64,000 bases of DNA from Marinomonas aquiplantarum (GCF_003314975.1 NZ_QNRF01000001.1:372001-436000); one strand, 5' to 3'. Positions 18,287-28,482 are shown, counted from the stretch's first letter. Notes: a model not told the origin generated them from the sequence alone. A program made the numbers and translations.

Positions 18287-18652
18287 TCATAATTCTTCAT
18301 CTATGTTAATTCGACTTGGCCGAGACCAAACTAAAATAAAACTAATACAGATACCAAACAAAGCCAAAATAACCAGATGTTCATTAAGTTCGCTGTACAA
18401 TAAAAAAACAACGCATAACAACATACTGATCGATGAAATGATTTTATTATTAAATGAAATCACTTTACCGTGCTTCCAGTTGTATAAAACAGGCCCCGTT
18501 AAACGGTTGGTGTGTAAGAAAGTATGAATTTTAGGCGATCCTTTTGCAGAAGACCAAGCACATAACAAAACAAACTCGGTTGCCGGAAAACCTGGCGTAA
18601 TCACGCCAAAAATCGCCAAACCTAAACTGATTACGGCGATAATTTGATACAT
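18287..18652 (-). CDS. DUF454 (YbaN-like) inner-membrane protein
   Basis: A 121-residue protein with the family signature ISLGLAIFGVITPGFPATEFVLLCAW, then the conserved WSSAKGSPK-type segment and two further hydrophobic helices. Three to four membrane segments in all. Function is unknown; in several bacteria YbaN-like genes lie near heme-uptake genes, which fits the nearby heme oxygenase. The 14 residues before ATG 18652 in the longer frame look non-coding. Base composition is markedly A/T-rich compared with genes on either side. Confidence 0.8.
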   Translation of the reverse strand: MYQIIAVISLGLAIFGVITPGFPATEFVLLCAWSSAKGSPKIHTFLHTNRLTGPVLYNWKHGKVISFNNKIISSISMLLCVVFLLYSELNEHLVILALFGICISFILVWSRPSRINIDEEL

Positions 18653-18704
18653 AATGGTTTTACTTCTTTTAAAATATATATTCATATAAAACAATGTATT
18701 TTAG

Positions 18705-19163
18705 TTATATACCACCTAAAACCTCACCAAAAATATGACGATATTCATGCTGAAAAGAACGTCCTAAGCCAAAAAGTATCGGTAAGGGGGTGATGAACTC
18801 TTCAGTAAAAATGATATTGCAGTTTATCACTGGAATAGAGTAATAATCGTCACTTCCCTGTATTTCACTATTTAGATCGTAGAGACTTTGGATCTCTATT
18901 TCTAAGTCTTTAGCACGAATTATTCCAAATGAATTTTTTACTATTTCTTCCCTTATATCTTCAGCTGCATAAGCTTGATTAGAAATAATACGATCTTGAG
19001 AATGATCAATAAGGCTTCCCACTGAAAAATCAATTAAAAAATAAAAGATAAAGAAGCGAAAAATCTCAATAGACATCATCACCACGAATATAAATACAGG
19101 TAATAAAAGTAATATCTCAAATGAAAATAATCGCTTTATTTTTTTAACAAGATAGAAAGGCAA
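18705..19163 (-). CDS. Orphan TadE-like pseudopilin-type protein
   Basis: About 152 residues. The N-terminal FEILLLLPVFIFVVMMSIEIFRFF has the form of TadE/TadG proteins: an acidic residue at the head of one hydrophobic helix followed by E-I-F-R. The periplasmic part carries two conserved-looking segments and ends in SFQHEYRHIFGEVLGGI. TadE proteins are minor pseudopilins of tight-adherence pili, but no tad genes are near. The start is uncertain: TTG 19163 has GAGGG nine bases upstream, while TTG 19181 has none. The A/T-rich bias is shared with the DUF454 gene. Moderate confidence that it is real. Confidence 0.55.
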   Translation of the reverse strand: MPFYLVKKIKRLFSFEILLLLPVFIFVVMMSIEIFRFFIFYFLIDFSVGSLIDHSQDRIISNQAYAAEDIREEIVKNSFGIIRAKDLEIEIQSLYDLNSEIQGSDDYYSIPVINCNIIFTEEFITPLPILFGLGRSFQHEYRHIFGEVLGGI

Positions 19164-19319
19164 ACCATACGCCCTCAGCAAAAATTATATTAATCATTAG
19201 ATATGATTAACGATCAACCAAAAGAACATTAAGAATGCTTAATATCTTTACAATAGTCCTTCAAGGCATCAGGTTGCTATGATGAAACCTCAATGAACAA
19301 GATAATACATCAAATTGAC

Positions 19320-19338
19320 GATATTGATAATCATTATC
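19320..19338 (+). promoter_or_regulatory. Fur box
   Basis: The 19 bases GATATTGATAATCATTATC differ at one position from the classical Fur consensus. It lies 54 bases before the response-regulator start and predicts iron-dependent repression of the two-component operon. Confidence 0.75.
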
Positions 19339-19391
19339 ATAAAGTATAGTATGCGTACGGATCTTTGTCTTTTTTAGTCTGTTAAGAGGTT

Positions 19392-20063
19392 ATGAACATG
19401 CGTATTCTAATCGTTGAAGATGACGCCTCCGTAAGCCATTGGATCAGTAGTAAGTTGCACGGTTCAGGACATTCTTACAAGTGGGTCGATAATGGTGAAG
19501 ACGCTCTTAAACTCATTAACGAAGAAGTTTTTGACGTCATTTTATTAGACCGTGTTATCCCCAAAATAGATGGCATACAGCTTTTAGGTTTAATCAAGGA
19601 TCGGCCGCATCCTCCCGTGCTAATTCTGTCAGCCAATGATCAAACCTCGGACAGAATTGAAGGCTTAAGAGCTGGCGCAGATGATTATCTTGGAAAGCCT
19701 TTTGACTTTACTGAATTACTACTTCGCCTCGAGCGCTTGAATTGCAGAACCAAGCAAGTCACATCCACTAACTTTATTAGAATTAAAGACATGATCATTA
19801 ACCTTGAACGTCATGAAGTCACACGTTCAGGGCAGCGAATTGATTTGACGAATAAAGAATTCAAACTTCTCTATGTATTAGCAGAACACCCAGGGCAAAC
19901 TGTGACACGCAGTATGTTGCTCGAAAAAGCATGGGGGTACCAGTTCGACCCGCAAACAAATGTGCTCGATGTTCATCTATCAAAACTCAGAAACAAACTG
20001 GATGCCAGTTCTACCATGCCTATTATTCGAACCATTCGCTCAGTTGGTTATGCTTTAGGCTAA
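19392..20063 (+). CDS. OmpR-family response regulator
   Basis: A 223-residue regulator: receiver domain (residues 3-115; acidic pocket E9-D10-D11, phospho-acceptor Asp53 in DVILLDRVIP, Lys near SANDQ...LGKPF) and winged-helix DNA-binding domain (about 128-222; EFKLLYVLAEHPGQTVTRSMLLEKAWG). ATG 19398, two codons on, is an alternative start. Three bases separate it from the kinase gene. A Fur box in the leader suggests that the pair is made when iron is low. The target genes are unknown. Confidence 0.93.
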   Translation: MNMRILIVEDDASVSHWISSKLHGSGHSYKWVDNGEDALKLINEEVFDVILLDRVIPKIDGIQLLGLIKDRPHPPVLILSANDQTSDRIEGLRAGADDYLGKPFDFTELLLRLERLNCRTKQVTSTNFIRIKDMIINLERHEVTRSGQRIDLTNKEFKLLYVLAEHPGQTVTRSMLLEKAWGYQFDPQTNVLDVHLSKLRNKLDASSTMPIIRTIRSVGYALG

Positions 20064-20066
20064 GCC

Positions 20067-21428
20067 ATGCAGATCAAGCCACTGCTTCACAGTAGTAGTT
20101 TTCGGCAAGCGGCTACTATTGCTTTTATCTGCCTGCTGATCTCCTCTGCGGCCATTATCATTTGTGATAATGTGCTGAATCGCATCATGAAAAGCCATGT
20201 ACGGGGGATGATCTTTGAAAACTTAGAAAACCAAGCATTAAAAGGGTTATTTAATCATTCAACACAACTTGCCCATCAGCTTAGAATTGAATCTCCAATA
20301 GATCATAGAAAAGATCACTTCATTTTTATTATCAACCCGAATGGCAACATCCTTTACGGTCCACAGCATTTAATCCATCGACAACAGATCGATGTTTTAC
20401 AACAAAAGCGTTCCGTCGCACCAACCGTGTTATCGCTAAAAACCCTGGATCATGAGCTGTTTGGATTACTTGTCCCATTGACCGATGGCGGACTGTATTT
20501 TAATGCTTATGACATTCAACCCATGATACAGCAAACTCGAATCATTCCTCTTATGACGGGCGCAGGTTTGCTGGCTATTCAGTTGATGATACTACTGATT
20601 AGTTTTCCTTTTAGCCTTCATAACTTATTTCGAGTAAACCATATCATTGAGGTATTAACACAATATGCGCAAGGCAAACATGATGTCAGAGTAAACTACC
20701 GAAATAATGGCGATGAGTTTGGACAGCTTGCCAGAGAGATAAATCTAGTACTGGGACGCACTCAAACGCTCATGGAGGAGGTAAGAACCATCACCAGTCA
20801 TGTGGCACATGAATTAAAAACGCCACTGACACGTTTGCAACACAAACTCATCAATGTATCCGAGTCATTAACGGATAAAGAACTTACCGAACTAGAAAAT
20901 GCCATCAAAGAAACCGAACAAATCCAACAACTATTTCGTTCGATTATGCGGCTATCCGAAGTGGAGACGGGTCAGGTTAGTCACCAAAAAAACAAAATCA
21001 ATGCTTACGATATTTTGTATGAAGCTTATGAGTATTATCAGCCTTTAGCCGAACTTTATAACATTCAGCTCAAATTGAGCGCCAGTAAAAAACACTACTT
21101 TTACGCGGATAAGATCTTAATCTTTCAAGCCATTAGCAACTTAATCGACAACGCCATCAAGTATGCCCCTGAAAGCCAAACAATCACCTTAGGCATCAAA
21201 TCTACGCCTAACAAAACACTCATTTCAGTAAGTGATCAAGGCAAAGGGATTAGGGACGCAGACAAGCAGACGGTCACCAAACGATTTAAGCGACTCACGC
21301 ATAAAAAAGAGGTATTTGGTCATGGACTTGGATTGACATTAGTAAAGGCGATTACCACGCTACATAATGGTGAGTTAACCCTCGAAAATAACCATCCGGG
21401 TCTTACCGTTTGCCTTTCCGTTAATTAA
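20067..21428 (+). CDS. Sensor histidine kinase with HAMP domain
   Basis: A 453-residue inner-membrane kinase: TM1 (about 13-33), periplasmic loop of about 120 residues with no known fold that I can name, TM2 (about 160-182), HAMP (to about 235), H-box SHVAHELKTP with phospho-His248, and HATPase_c with N-box NLIDNAIKYAP and G boxes SDQGKGI and GHGLGL. Partner of the preceding response regulator. The Fur box and the neighbouring heme oxygenase hint at an iron- or heme-related signal, which is inference only. Confidence 0.93.
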   Translation: MQIKPLLHSSSFRQAATIAFICLLISSAAIIICDNVLNRIMKSHVRGMIFENLENQALKGLFNHSTQLAHQLRIESPIDHRKDHFIFIINPNGNILYGPQHLIHRQQIDVLQQKRSVAPTVLSLKTLDHELFGLLVPLTDGGLYFNAYDIQPMIQQTRIIPLMTGAGLLAIQLMILLISFPFSLHNLFRVNHIIEVLTQYAQGKHDVRVNYRNNGDEFGQLAREINLVLGRTQTLMEEVRTITSHVAHELKTPLTRLQHKLINVSESLTDKELTELENAIKETEQIQQLFRSIMRLSEVETGQVSHQKNKINAYDILYEAYEYYQPLAELYNIQLKLSASKKHYFYADKILIFQAISNLIDNAIKYAPESQTITLGIKSTPNKTLISVSDQGKGIRDADKQTVTKRFKRLTHKKEVFGHGLGLTLVKAITTLHNGELTLENNHPGLTVCLSVN

Positions 21429-21430
21429 AA

Positions 21431-21468
21431 AAAGCCTCTCTAATCAAACCACTAGAGAGGCTTTATCG
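21431..21468. terminator. Terminator after the two-component operon
   Basis: Stem AAAGCCTCTCTA/TAGAGAGGCTTT with a ten-base loop, A-rich before and TTAT after. It also serves the convergent chemoreceptor gene, ending at 21507. Confidence 0.85.
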
Positions 21469-21506
21469 AAACAAGGTGCCCGCGTAAATCGAGCTTATAT
21501 CATTGA

Positions 21507-23396
21507 CTACACTTTAAAATAGGACAATGAACGTTTTTGGGATTCAGCAAGTTCGGACAACTCATGAGAGGCTTGTAGAGTCTCGTTAATGGAAGTCATG
21601 TTCTGACTCACAGACTGATAAGTCTGATCCGTAATACGAGCAATGTCCTCGGTCACACTTAATTGTTCATGAGACGCCGCTGCGACTAAGGTGTTCACGT
21701 CTGAAATAGACTGTACCGCATGAGAAATGTCCTCAAACGATTCTTTCACTTGCGTTGCTAAGCTAACAGACTCTTGAATCAGTTCGACATTGCTGCCCAT
21801 GTTGTTATTAGCACGCTCTGATTGCGACTGCAGTTTTTCGATGATCTCTTGAATGTTCACCGTCGACTCTTGAGTTTTCGACGCCAGATTACGTACTTCG
21901 TCAGCCACCACAGCAAAGCCTCGACCTTGCTCACCCGCACGTGCCGCTTCAATGGCCGCATTCAATGCCAACAAATTTGTTTGCTCAGAAATACCGCTAA
22001 TGACTTCCGTCACAGTGCCGATCTCAATAGCAAATTGACGTAATTCGTCAACAATCTGTGCCGTCTCTGAGAAAGAAGCGTTAATGCGGTCCGTTAATTC
22101 AATGTTTCTGTCTAGAGTCAGCTTACCACTGGCGGCATTTTCTTGTGCGCGTTTCGCCTCATCTTCCGCAACAACGGCTTTTTCGCTGACTTCTTGTGAA
22201 GCCGAGTTGAGTTCTTTTAACGAGGATGTGATTTGCTCAATTTGGGACAGTTCTTGCTGTGCGTTGGATTGTGTTCCTTCCATCACTGAATTCAGTTGCA
22301 ACGAGGCCGCGGCAACGTTTTCTGAAATACCATGAGAGGTTTTAATTAAGTTAGACAGCTGTTCAGACAAATCTACAAAAGACTGATAAATGCCCGTTTC
22401 TTTACCTGTTTTGTCGAAACGCTGAGTCAGATCCCCTTTCGCCATCACTTCAATTAACTCGGCAATTTCTTCCGGTGTGCCGCCCACAGGTCTGAGCACC
22501 AGTTTGTTGATCACCACGTACAAAATACCCAAGGCAAGCAACGTGCTGATCACCCCTAGCACCAACGCAAAGATCAGCTGCTTATTGGCTGCCGCGTAAA
22601 TATTATCGTCTTCAGCCAACACGACGAACTGCCACCCCACCGTATCCAGCTCGCCCCAGAATCCAGTCAAAGACACGTCACGTCCAAAGCTTTTAACAAA
22701 TATGGTGTAATTCAGTTCGCGGTTATCTTTATTTAAACCCTTGTAGTATGGGCGTAATTCAAACAGGTTCTTACCAACATCGTTAGGGTTAGGCGACACC
22801 AATAAGGTCCCATCTGACGTGTATAAATACATACCATCGCGCTCGGCATACTGTTCCAATACTGCGCTTAGCAATATGGTCGAGACAACGGCAAAACTGT
22901 CGTTTACTTTTTGTGTCATTGCCACGATTTCGTTGCCTGTTAACTGTGATTTAAAAGGCTTGGAAACAAATTCACTCTTACCATCACGAAATATTGCGTT
23001 GTAAAAAGAACGATTGAGTTCTTTCGCATTAAAATTGAATTTTTTCCCTTCAGGCCCACCGTATAACTCACCTTCTTTGTTCAAAATGGCGATAGAGTCT
23101 GTAATACCTTGTTGGGAACGAGTCAGGGCTTCCAATTGAGATAGTGCATGTGCAGATAGTTGATCGCCCTCTATTTCATCGTAATTGAGATCGATCGAGG
23201 TCAGCATTTTTTGATAACCTTTAATACGAGCGGTAAGCTCGGCGGCAATGGTTTCGTTCTGCGCCTTTAATATGGCCTTGTTTAAGGTTACGGACTCGCC
23301 CCGAAACGACACGTAGTTAATCGCCGTAAACAAGCCAACAATGACCACGATAATGGCACCCAGCGTGCCAAAAATTTGCTGTTGAAATCTATTCAT
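21507..23396 (-). CDS. Methyl-accepting chemotaxis protein, double-Cache sensor
   Basis: About 629 residues: TM1 near residues 8-30, a periplasmic Cache-type sensor (about 35-275; segment [19 protein letters not shown] is typical), TM2, HAMP, and a cytoplasmic signalling domain with the conserved hairpin tip [20 protein letters not shown]. It should sense a small molecule, the ligand unknown, and signal through CheA/CheW. ATG 23396 gives a standard N-terminus; ATG 23417 adds seven residues and cannot be excluded. No che genes are adjacent. Confidence 0.92.
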   Translation of the reverse strand: MNRFQQQIFGTLGAIIVVIVGLFTAINYVSFRGESVTLNKAILKAQNETIAAELTARIKGYQKMLTSIDLNYDEIEGDQLSAHALSQLEALTRSQQGITDSIAILNKEGELYGGPEGKKFNFNAKELNRSFYNAIFRDGKSEFVSKPFKSQLTGNEIVAMTQKVNDSFAVVSTILLSAVLEQYAERDGMYLYTSDGTLLVSPNPNDVGKNLFELRPYYKGLNKDNRELNYTIFVKSFGRDVSLTGFWGELDTVGWQFVVLAEDDNIYAAANKQLIFALVLGVISTLLALGILYVVINKLVLRPVGGTPEEIAELIEVMAKGDLTQRFDKTGKETGIYQSFVDLSEQLSNLIKTSHGISENVAAASLQLNSVMEGTQSNAQQELSQIEQITSSLKELNSASQEVSEKAVVAEDEAKRAQENAASGKLTLDRNIELTDRINASFSETAQIVDELRQFAIEIGTVTEVISGISEQTNLLALNAAIEAARAGEQGRGFAVVADEVRNLASKTQESTVNIQEIIEKLQSQSERANNNMGSNVELIQESVSLATQVKESFEDISHAVQSISDVNTLVAAASHEQLSVTEDIARITDQTYQSVSQNMTSINETLQASHELSELAESQKRSLSYFKV

Positions 23397-23571
23397 AGAC
23401 CCAGATACCTTCTGCATTAGACGCCCACAAGAGTGGTTAAAACATTCTCAATTTCATTGTCATCTATAACAATAGAAAAACTCTACAGTTATACAAGAAT
23501 TCTATTACAAAGACAGTTAAACTGTGTAAAAAATGGGCATCTAGGTCAATAAAATGGCACTTGATGTTAAT

Positions 23572-25200
23572 TTAATTCTGAATCACAAAGCTCGATGTCA
23601 CCTCATAGGTTTGTTCCGCCGCACCGGATAAGTCATCGGTTAATGCCCCTAGCTTATTCGACGTTGCATCGTTGTTCGCCGACACTCTGACTATCTGCTC
23701 CACATGCTGTGCAATGCCGGTCGCTTCTTGCGCTTGCTTAGCAACTAACTCCACCAGACCTTGTAAACGTTGCTTGGCCATATTAGCATCGACTTCAAGT
23801 TGGCTGAGTGGTATCACCACGTCTTCTATCTGCTTCACACCCAAGCGCATTTTCTCTTGTCCTTGCGACATTTCCGTGGATATTTGTGTGGATAGCGAAC
23901 TAATTTGCGTGATGATGGTGTCAATTGAGCTGGTCACTTGCGCGGTATTATTGGCAAGATTACGAACTTCATCCGCCACCACCGCAAAACCTCGACCACT
24001 CTCGCCAGCACGAGCCGCTTCAATAGACGCATTAAGAGCCAGTAAATTGGTTTGTTCAGCAATATCACGGATACTGTTCACAAACCCTGTTACCTGAGCC
24101 GAGCTTTCATTCAATTTGGCAACGGAACGAGCCGTTTCTTCAATGTAAGCGGCCACATCAGTAATGTCGGTAGAGGCTTGCGTTATGACACTTTTACCAT
24201 GCTTAGCAAGATCGTGAGCAGACTCTGCTTGCTGGCGAGATGCACTGGCATCCTCCACCATAATACTCGCCCCGTCAGATAAAACACTCACCGCAGTTTG
24301 AATCTCTGCCGCCATGTCCATTTGCGAGGACGAACCTTGTTGCACATCGTTGACACTGACGCGAATGTCATCCACCGCCAGTACTACGGTTTTGGCACTG
24401 GCATCAATGTTACGCACCAAGTCGGCTAAACTGGTTCGCATGCGATTCAAACTGGTTACCAGATGACCAAGCTCGCCGCTGTAAGACTGGGTAAACTCAT
24501 TCGATAAATCCCCGCGGGCCACTTTGTCGAGAAAAGCGATGATATGATCTAATGGATTCACTATGCTGCGAGTAATAAGAGTCGACATGATACCGCCCAC
24601 TAATAGCGCGATTAACCCCAAGCCTATGATCAAATAAATCGCCAATTCAGAGTCTGCAAGCACGTTTTGTTGTCGTGTCTGCATTTCACTGCGTTGGCGC
24701 TCAGCTAGGGTATCAGCTTCATTCAAAAAGGTTTGTAGCTGAATTCTCGTATTGCCTGCCATTAAGGATTTTGCTTGCGCCAACTCGCCAAATTCCAGCG
24801 CTTCAACCGTTTCTTGCAAGGCATTTTGGTAAATGATTTTTTGCTCTTTTAGCTGGGCAATCAAAGCCTTGTCTTGTTCTGTTCGAACCAGCTCTGTCAT
24901 GATGTCTAAATTGGTATCGAGACGTTTATTTCGCGCATCAATTTCCTGATAAATGGCGACACGCGCATCGCGCTCTTCTAAGACAAACAAGAGCAACAGA
25001 CGACTCGCTAAACTTTCCGCATCCAAGTTGAGCTCACCACTGAGTTCAACCAGCGCCGCATTTTCATCAACAATAGTGCGAATATTGCCAGACAAAGCTT
25101 GGAAACGTGTCACAGACAAGAGCACCACCAGCGTCAGCAAAGCCAGCAATACTAAGAAACTGGTTCTCAGTCTTCCTTTAATGGTCGCAAATCCCAGCAT
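23572..25200 (-). CDS. Methyl-accepting chemotaxis protein, four-helix-bundle sensor
   Basis: 542 residues: TM1 ([18 protein letters not shown]), a periplasmic helical sensor of about 150 residues of the 4HB/TarH type, TM2 ([17 protein letters not shown]), HAMP, and the signalling domain with tip [23 protein letters not shown] 25200 has GGGAGAAG five bases upstream; the longer frame uses a TTG before that site and was rejected. It lies upstream of the previous receptor, with 175 bp between, so they may be separate units. Confidence 0.93.
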   Translation of the reverse strand: MLGFATIKGRLRTSFLVLLALLTLVVLLSVTRFQALSGNIRTIVDENAALVELSGELNLDAESLASRLLLLFVLEERDARVAIYQEIDARNKRLDTNLDIMTELVRTEQDKALIAQLKEQKIIYQNALQETVEALEFGELAQAKSLMAGNTRIQLQTFLNEADTLAERQRSEMQTRQQNVLADSELAIYLIIGLGLIALLVGGIMSTLITRSIVNPLDHIIAFLDKVARGDLSNEFTQSYSGELGHLVTSLNRMRTSLADLVRNIDASAKTVVLAVDDIRVSVNDVQQGSSSQMDMAAEIQTAVSVLSDGASIMVEDASASRQQAESAHDLAKHGKSVITQASTDITDVAAYIEETARSVAKLNESSAQVTGFVNSIRDIAEQTNLLALNASIEAARAGESGRGFAVVADEVRNLANNTAQVTSSIDTIITQISSLSTQISTEMSQGQEKMRLGVKQIEDVVIPLSQLEVDANMAKQRLQGLVELVAKQAQEATGIAQHVEQIVRVSANNDATSNKLGALTDDLSGAAEQTYEVTSSFVIQN

Positions 25201-25282
25201 AAAAACTTCTCCCAAAGAATACCCAATATGGCGACAGACCAGTCGACTTTAAGATTAGACGTTGATGAGAGAAACTTCTTAC

Positions 25283-25310
25283 AAAAAAGCCAATCTAATT
25301 TAGATTGGCT
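25283..25310 (-). terminator. Terminator of the zinc operon
   Basis: Minus-strand stem AGCCAATCTAA/TTAGATTGGCT followed by six T, 15 bases after the znuB stop. Confidence 0.85.
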
Positions 25311-25324
25311 TCGCAAACTAGGAT

Positions 25325-26122
25325 TCAGCGTTCACCTAACCGTTTAAAGGGAAGGGTATAAGCGATCAAAAACAATAAGGCCGCACAGACCACAACACTT
25401 GGGCCGGTAGGCGTGTCCCAGCGATAGGAGCTCCAAAGCCCACCACACACAGCGAGACAACCAATAACGCTGGCAATAAACGCCATTTGTACTGGCGTTT
25501 TGGAGAGTTTTCTTGCCGTCGCAGCCGGAATAATCATCAGTGACGTGATCAAGAGCACACCGACAATTTTCATTGCTACCGCAATCACCAATGCCACTAA
25601 CAACATCAAGAGTAAGCGGATGGATTCGACAGGGTAACCCTCTACTTTCGCCAGTTCTTCGTTCACCGTTACCGCAAGCAAAGGCTTCCAGAAGATCACC
25701 AACAAAGCGATTACAGCCAAACCACCAGCATAAATCCAATACACATCCAGTTGGCTGATGGCCAGTAAATCACCAAATAAATAGGCCATCAAATCAATGC
25801 GAACATCGTCTAAAAAGCTCACCGCGACTAAGCCTAGAGATAAAGAAGAATGCGCTAAGATGCCCAACAAGGTGTCCGTGGCAATAATGTGTTTTTTCTG
25901 CAAGGTCACTAACACAGCGGCTAGCCCAACACACAAGACAATAATGGCGAGATTAAGGTTAATCTCAAAAAGCAAACCAAGCGCCACGCCCAATAAAGCC
26001 GAATGTGCTAACGTGTCGCCGAAGTAGGCCATGCGACGCCATACCACAAAAGCCCCAAGAGGACCGGCGACCGAAGCCACTCCCAACCCTCCGATCAAGG
26101 CTCTAAATAAAAGATCTAGCAT
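25325..26122 (-). CDS. znuB: Zinc ABC transporter permease ZnuB
   Basis: A 265-residue ABC-3 family permease with about eight membrane segments. SVAGPLGAFVVWRRMAYFGDTLAHSALLGVALG near the N-terminus is the family hallmark. It forms the inner-membrane channel for Zn2+ with ZnuC. It lies 46 bases after znuC, in the operon nicO-type exporter, zur, znuC, znuB. No znuA (periplasmic binding protein) is in the window, so it must be encoded elsewhere. Confidence 0.93.
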   Translation of the reverse strand: MLDLLFRALIGGLGVASVAGPLGAFVVWRRMAYFGDTLAHSALLGVALGLLFEINLNLAIIVLCVGLAAVLVTLQKKHIIATDTLLGILAHSSLSLGLVAVSFLDDVRIDLMAYLFGDLLAISQLDVYWIYAGGLAVIALLVIFWKPLLAVTVNEELAKVEGYPVESIRLLLMLLVALVIAVAMKIVGVLLITSLMIIPAATARKLSKTPVQMAFIASVIGCLAVCGGLWSSYRWDTPTGPSVVVCAALLFLIAYTLPFKRLGER

Positions 26123-26168
26123 GTTGTTTTATCTCTCCAATAGAAAGGAAGCACTGTTCGTTCAGTTA

Positions 26169-26936
26169 TTAATGATGGCAATGTGTGTGATCGTCTTGCT
26201 CAAGAATGTCACCATGCTCATCGTGTACGTGGTCATGCTGGTGAGCATAAATAGCAATGGACTCATCTGCTCCTGGCACACCAAACAAAGCCTGATAAGC
26301 AGGGTGCCCAGTCACATGTTGGGGCGTACCAGAACAGCATACATGCTGATTAATACAAACAACCGTATCGGTTTTCGCCATCACCAAATGAAGATCATGA
26401 GACACCATCAACACACCACAGCCAAGCTCATCGCGAATGCCTTCGATCAGGTTGTAGAGTTCTACCTGACCATTCACATCCACACCTTGTACCGGCTCAT
26501 CCAACACCAATAAATTCGGCCGATTTAATAAGGCTCTGGCTAACAGTACGCGTTGCGTCTCGCCACCAGACAACACATGAACCTGAGAATTCAGTAAATG
26601 AGCAATACCCAGTTTGTCTAAGGTTGGCTCAATGGCTTTTTTATTGACCCCTCGAACCAAAGCAAGAAAGTGCTTTACCGTTAGTGGTAAGGTTGGATCA
26701 ACGTGCAACTTCTGTGGCATATAGCCAATTCGTAAGCTTTCATGACGAATCACACTACCCGTTGTTGCCGTCTGCAACCCCAACAAGGTACGAATCAGCG
26801 TACTTTTACCACTGCCATTGGGGCCAATCAGAGTCACGATTTCCCCTTCGTTAATGGTCATATTGATGCTGTCTAAGAGCGCACGCCCATCAAATGAGAT
26901 GCCGATTTTATCAAACTCCACCAAACACTTACTCAT
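26169..26936 (-). CDS. znuC: Zinc ABC transporter ATPase ZnuC
   Basis: A 255-residue ATPase with Walker [10 protein letters not shown], signature LSGGETQR, Walker B NLLVLDEP and the H-loop VSHDLHLV. The C-terminal tail is His-rich ([18 protein letters not shown]), a known ZnuC feature that may sense or hold zinc. It starts inside zur (four-base overlap), so the two are translationally coupled. Confidence 0.95.
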   Translation of the reverse strand: MSKCLVEFDKIGISFDGRALLDSINMTINEGEIVTLIGPNGSGKSTLIRTLLGLQTATTGSVIRHESLRIGYMPQKLHVDPTLPLTVKHFLALVRGVNKKAIEPTLDKLGIAHLLNSQVHVLSGGETQRVLLARALLNRPNLLVLDEPVQGVDVNGQVELYNLIEGIRDELGCGVLMVSHDLHLVMAKTDTVVCINQHVCCSGTPQHVTGHPAYQALFGVPGADESIAIYAHQHDHVHDEHGDILEQDDHTHCHH

Positions 26937-27418
26937 GCTCGAACCTCATTAGCTAAACCACGGCAATCAGCGCATAAGCCTGTTAATTCAATGGTTTCCG
27001 ATCTTAACTCAAAACCATGTTGAGCGGCTTTGGCGATCAATGAGGCATGAATGTCTTGATAATCAAACTCCATGACGTTGTGGCACTCATCGCAAATCAA
27101 AAAATAGCCTTTGTGTTCTTTATCCGCATGAGCGCAACCCAAATACGCGTTCATGGATTCCACTTTGTGAATCAGTCCAGCATTCATTAAAAAATCCAAT
27201 GCTCGATAAACGGTTGGTGGCGCGGAGTTAAAGCCTTCTTCCGCCAACTTTGCCAACAACTGATAAGCCCCTAGTGGACGATGACTCTCCCAAATCAACT
27301 CCAAAGCACGACGACGAACTTTCGTGAGTCGCTGCCCCTGCTCTAAACATAAGGTCTCAGCCGTTGCTAAAGCCGTATCGATACAATCATTATGGTTGTG
27401 TGCGTGTTCTTCGCTCAT
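26933..27418 (-). CDS. zur: Zinc uptake regulator Zur (Fur family)
   Basis: A 161-residue Fur-family repressor: winged helix (about residues 30-95: [41 protein letters not shown]) and dimerisation domain with structural-zinc pairs CDEC and CADC. An N-terminal His-rich run (EEHAHNHND) is an addition. ATG 27418 overlaps the stop of the preceding exporter gene as TGATG. A Zur box lies upstream of that exporter, so the operon should be repressed by zinc and the regulator should control its own level. Confidence 0.93.
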   Translation of the reverse strand: MSEEHAHNHNDCIDTALATAETLCLEQGQRLTKVRRRALELIWESHRPLGAYQLLAKLAEEGFNSAPPTVYRALDFLMNAGLIHKVESMNAYLGCAHADKEHKGYFLICDECHNVMEFDYQDIHASLIAKAAQHGFELRSETIELTGLCADCRGLANEVRA

Positions 27419-28425
27419 CAAAATGCCCTGCCCGCATTGCTCAAGTAGCTCCAAATCATTGAGCTACTAATTAGAATCAACGCCAAGGCAGCCACAAAAC
27501 CAAAGCCCCTTGACACTCGTTGACGCCAAACACTTTGCCCGCGACTCAACATAAAGCCCGTATCCCGAACTAATACACTCACTGCAGCTAATCCTGACAC
27601 TGTAATGGCGGTTCCCAACGACATCGCAAAGGTGGCGGCTAAGCCCCACTGAAAAATTCCTGCACTCATAGAGAAAAGCAGAACCAAAACGGCGCCAGTA
27701 CAAGGACGAATGCCAACGGCTAAAATCATCGCCCAGACGCTACGTTGCGCCACTTTACTTTCCTCTGCGTCATGCTGATCACAGCACGCATGATCGCCAT
27801 GCTTATGGCTATGGTCGTGGTCGTGGTCGTGGTTGTGGTTGTGGTTGTGGTTGTGGTTGTGGTTGTGGTTGTGGTTGTGGTTGTGGTTGTGGTTGTGGTT
27901 GTGGAGATGGTCTTTTGAGTGGTCATGCCCACAACCCGATTTACCACGCAATAGACGCGATAAAATCCACACACCGATCAAGCCAACCGCGGCAAAACTG
28001 GCAATTTCAAAAAAGCGCGAAATCTGCATAGCGCGACCGGCTAAAGAAAAAATCTGCCCCAATACCAGAATCAAAGCGACTGCCATGACCCCTTGTACGG
28101 CCGCACACAAAAAGGAAATGATCACGCCCTTCCGCATAGAAGCTCGACTGGCCAGCATATAAGATGAAATCACCGCTTTGCCATGACCAGGTCCTGCCGC
28201 GTGAAACACGCCATACAGAAAGCTCACGGAGACTAGGCTCCACAACAAGGCAACACTGCCACCTTTGCTGATGGCACGCACGAGTGACACCAATTCACGG
28301 TGAAAATTCGCCTGTTGTGCAATAACCCACTGAATAAAATCCTGATACAGGGAAAAATCCGCTGCATACAAAGGTGAGGTAAAACAGAAGAAAGACAAAA
28401 AGACGATGACAACATTCTTCGCCAT
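27418..28425 (-). CDS. NicO/RcnA-type metal transporter with His-Asn tract
   Basis: About 335 residues: signal-like or first TM (VVIVFLSFFCFTSPLYA), then six TM segments in all, with the NicO motifs GVFHAAGPGHGKAVISSYML and AVGIRPCTGAVLVLLFS. Between them is a loop containing more than a dozen alternating His-Asn/His-Asp residues encoded by a hexanucleotide repeat. Family members move Ni2+/Co2+, often outward. Being first in the zur-znuCB operon under a Zur box suggests a zinc-linked job; some relatives probably help zinc import across the envelope. ATG 28425 was preferred to GTG 28437. The substrate is open. Confidence 0.85.
   Translation of the reverse strand: MAKNVVIVFLSFFCFTSPLYAADFSLYQDFIQWVIAQQANFHRELVSLVRAISKGGSVALLWSLVSVSFLYGVFHAAGPGHGKAVISSYMLASRASMRKGVIISFLCAAVQGVMAVALILVLGQIFSLAGRAMQISRFFEIASFAAVGLIGVWILSRLLRGKSGCGHDHSKDHLHNHNHNHNHNHNHNHNHNHNHNHNHDHDHDHSHKHGDHACCDQHDAEESKVAQRSVWAMILAVGIRPCTGAVLVLLFSMSAGIFQWGLAATFAMSLGTAITVSGLAAVSVLVRDTGFMLSRGQSVWRQRVSRGFGFVAALALILISSSMIWSYLSNAGRAF
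27829..27900 (-). repeat. Hexanucleotide microsatellite, 12 units
   Basis: Twelve perfect copies of GTGGTT (plus strand), preceded by degenerate GTGGTC units at 27817-27828. It encodes the His-Asn tract of the NicO-type transporter. Unit length is a multiple of three, so changes in copy number would alter tract length without breaking the frame. Confidence 0.95.
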
Positions 28426-28438
28426 ACTGGTACTCACT

Positions 28439-28482
28439 TAAGGTTAGACTAATTTTGTTATGGTATAACAAGTCTAACCTTA
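28439..28482 (-). promoter_or_regulatory. Zur box nested in a perfect 12-bp inverted repeat
   Basis: TGTTATGGTATAACA at 28456-28470 is a near match to the known Zur operator. It sits inside outer arms TAAGGTTAGACT (28439-28450) and AGTCTAACCTTA (28471-28482). The two palindromes have centres 2.5 bases apart. A -10-like TATACC overlaps the Zur box on the minus strand, so binding should block transcription of the zinc operon. Confidence 0.75.

Noticed and set aside
27800-27905. CRISPR-like repeat array
   Set aside because: The units are six bases, without spacers, and code for the His-Asn tract.
27726-27974. Open frame of poly-Thr on the minus strand and poly-Trp-Leu on the plus strand
   Set aside because: Both are other-frame readings of the hexanucleotide repeat inside the NicO-type gene.
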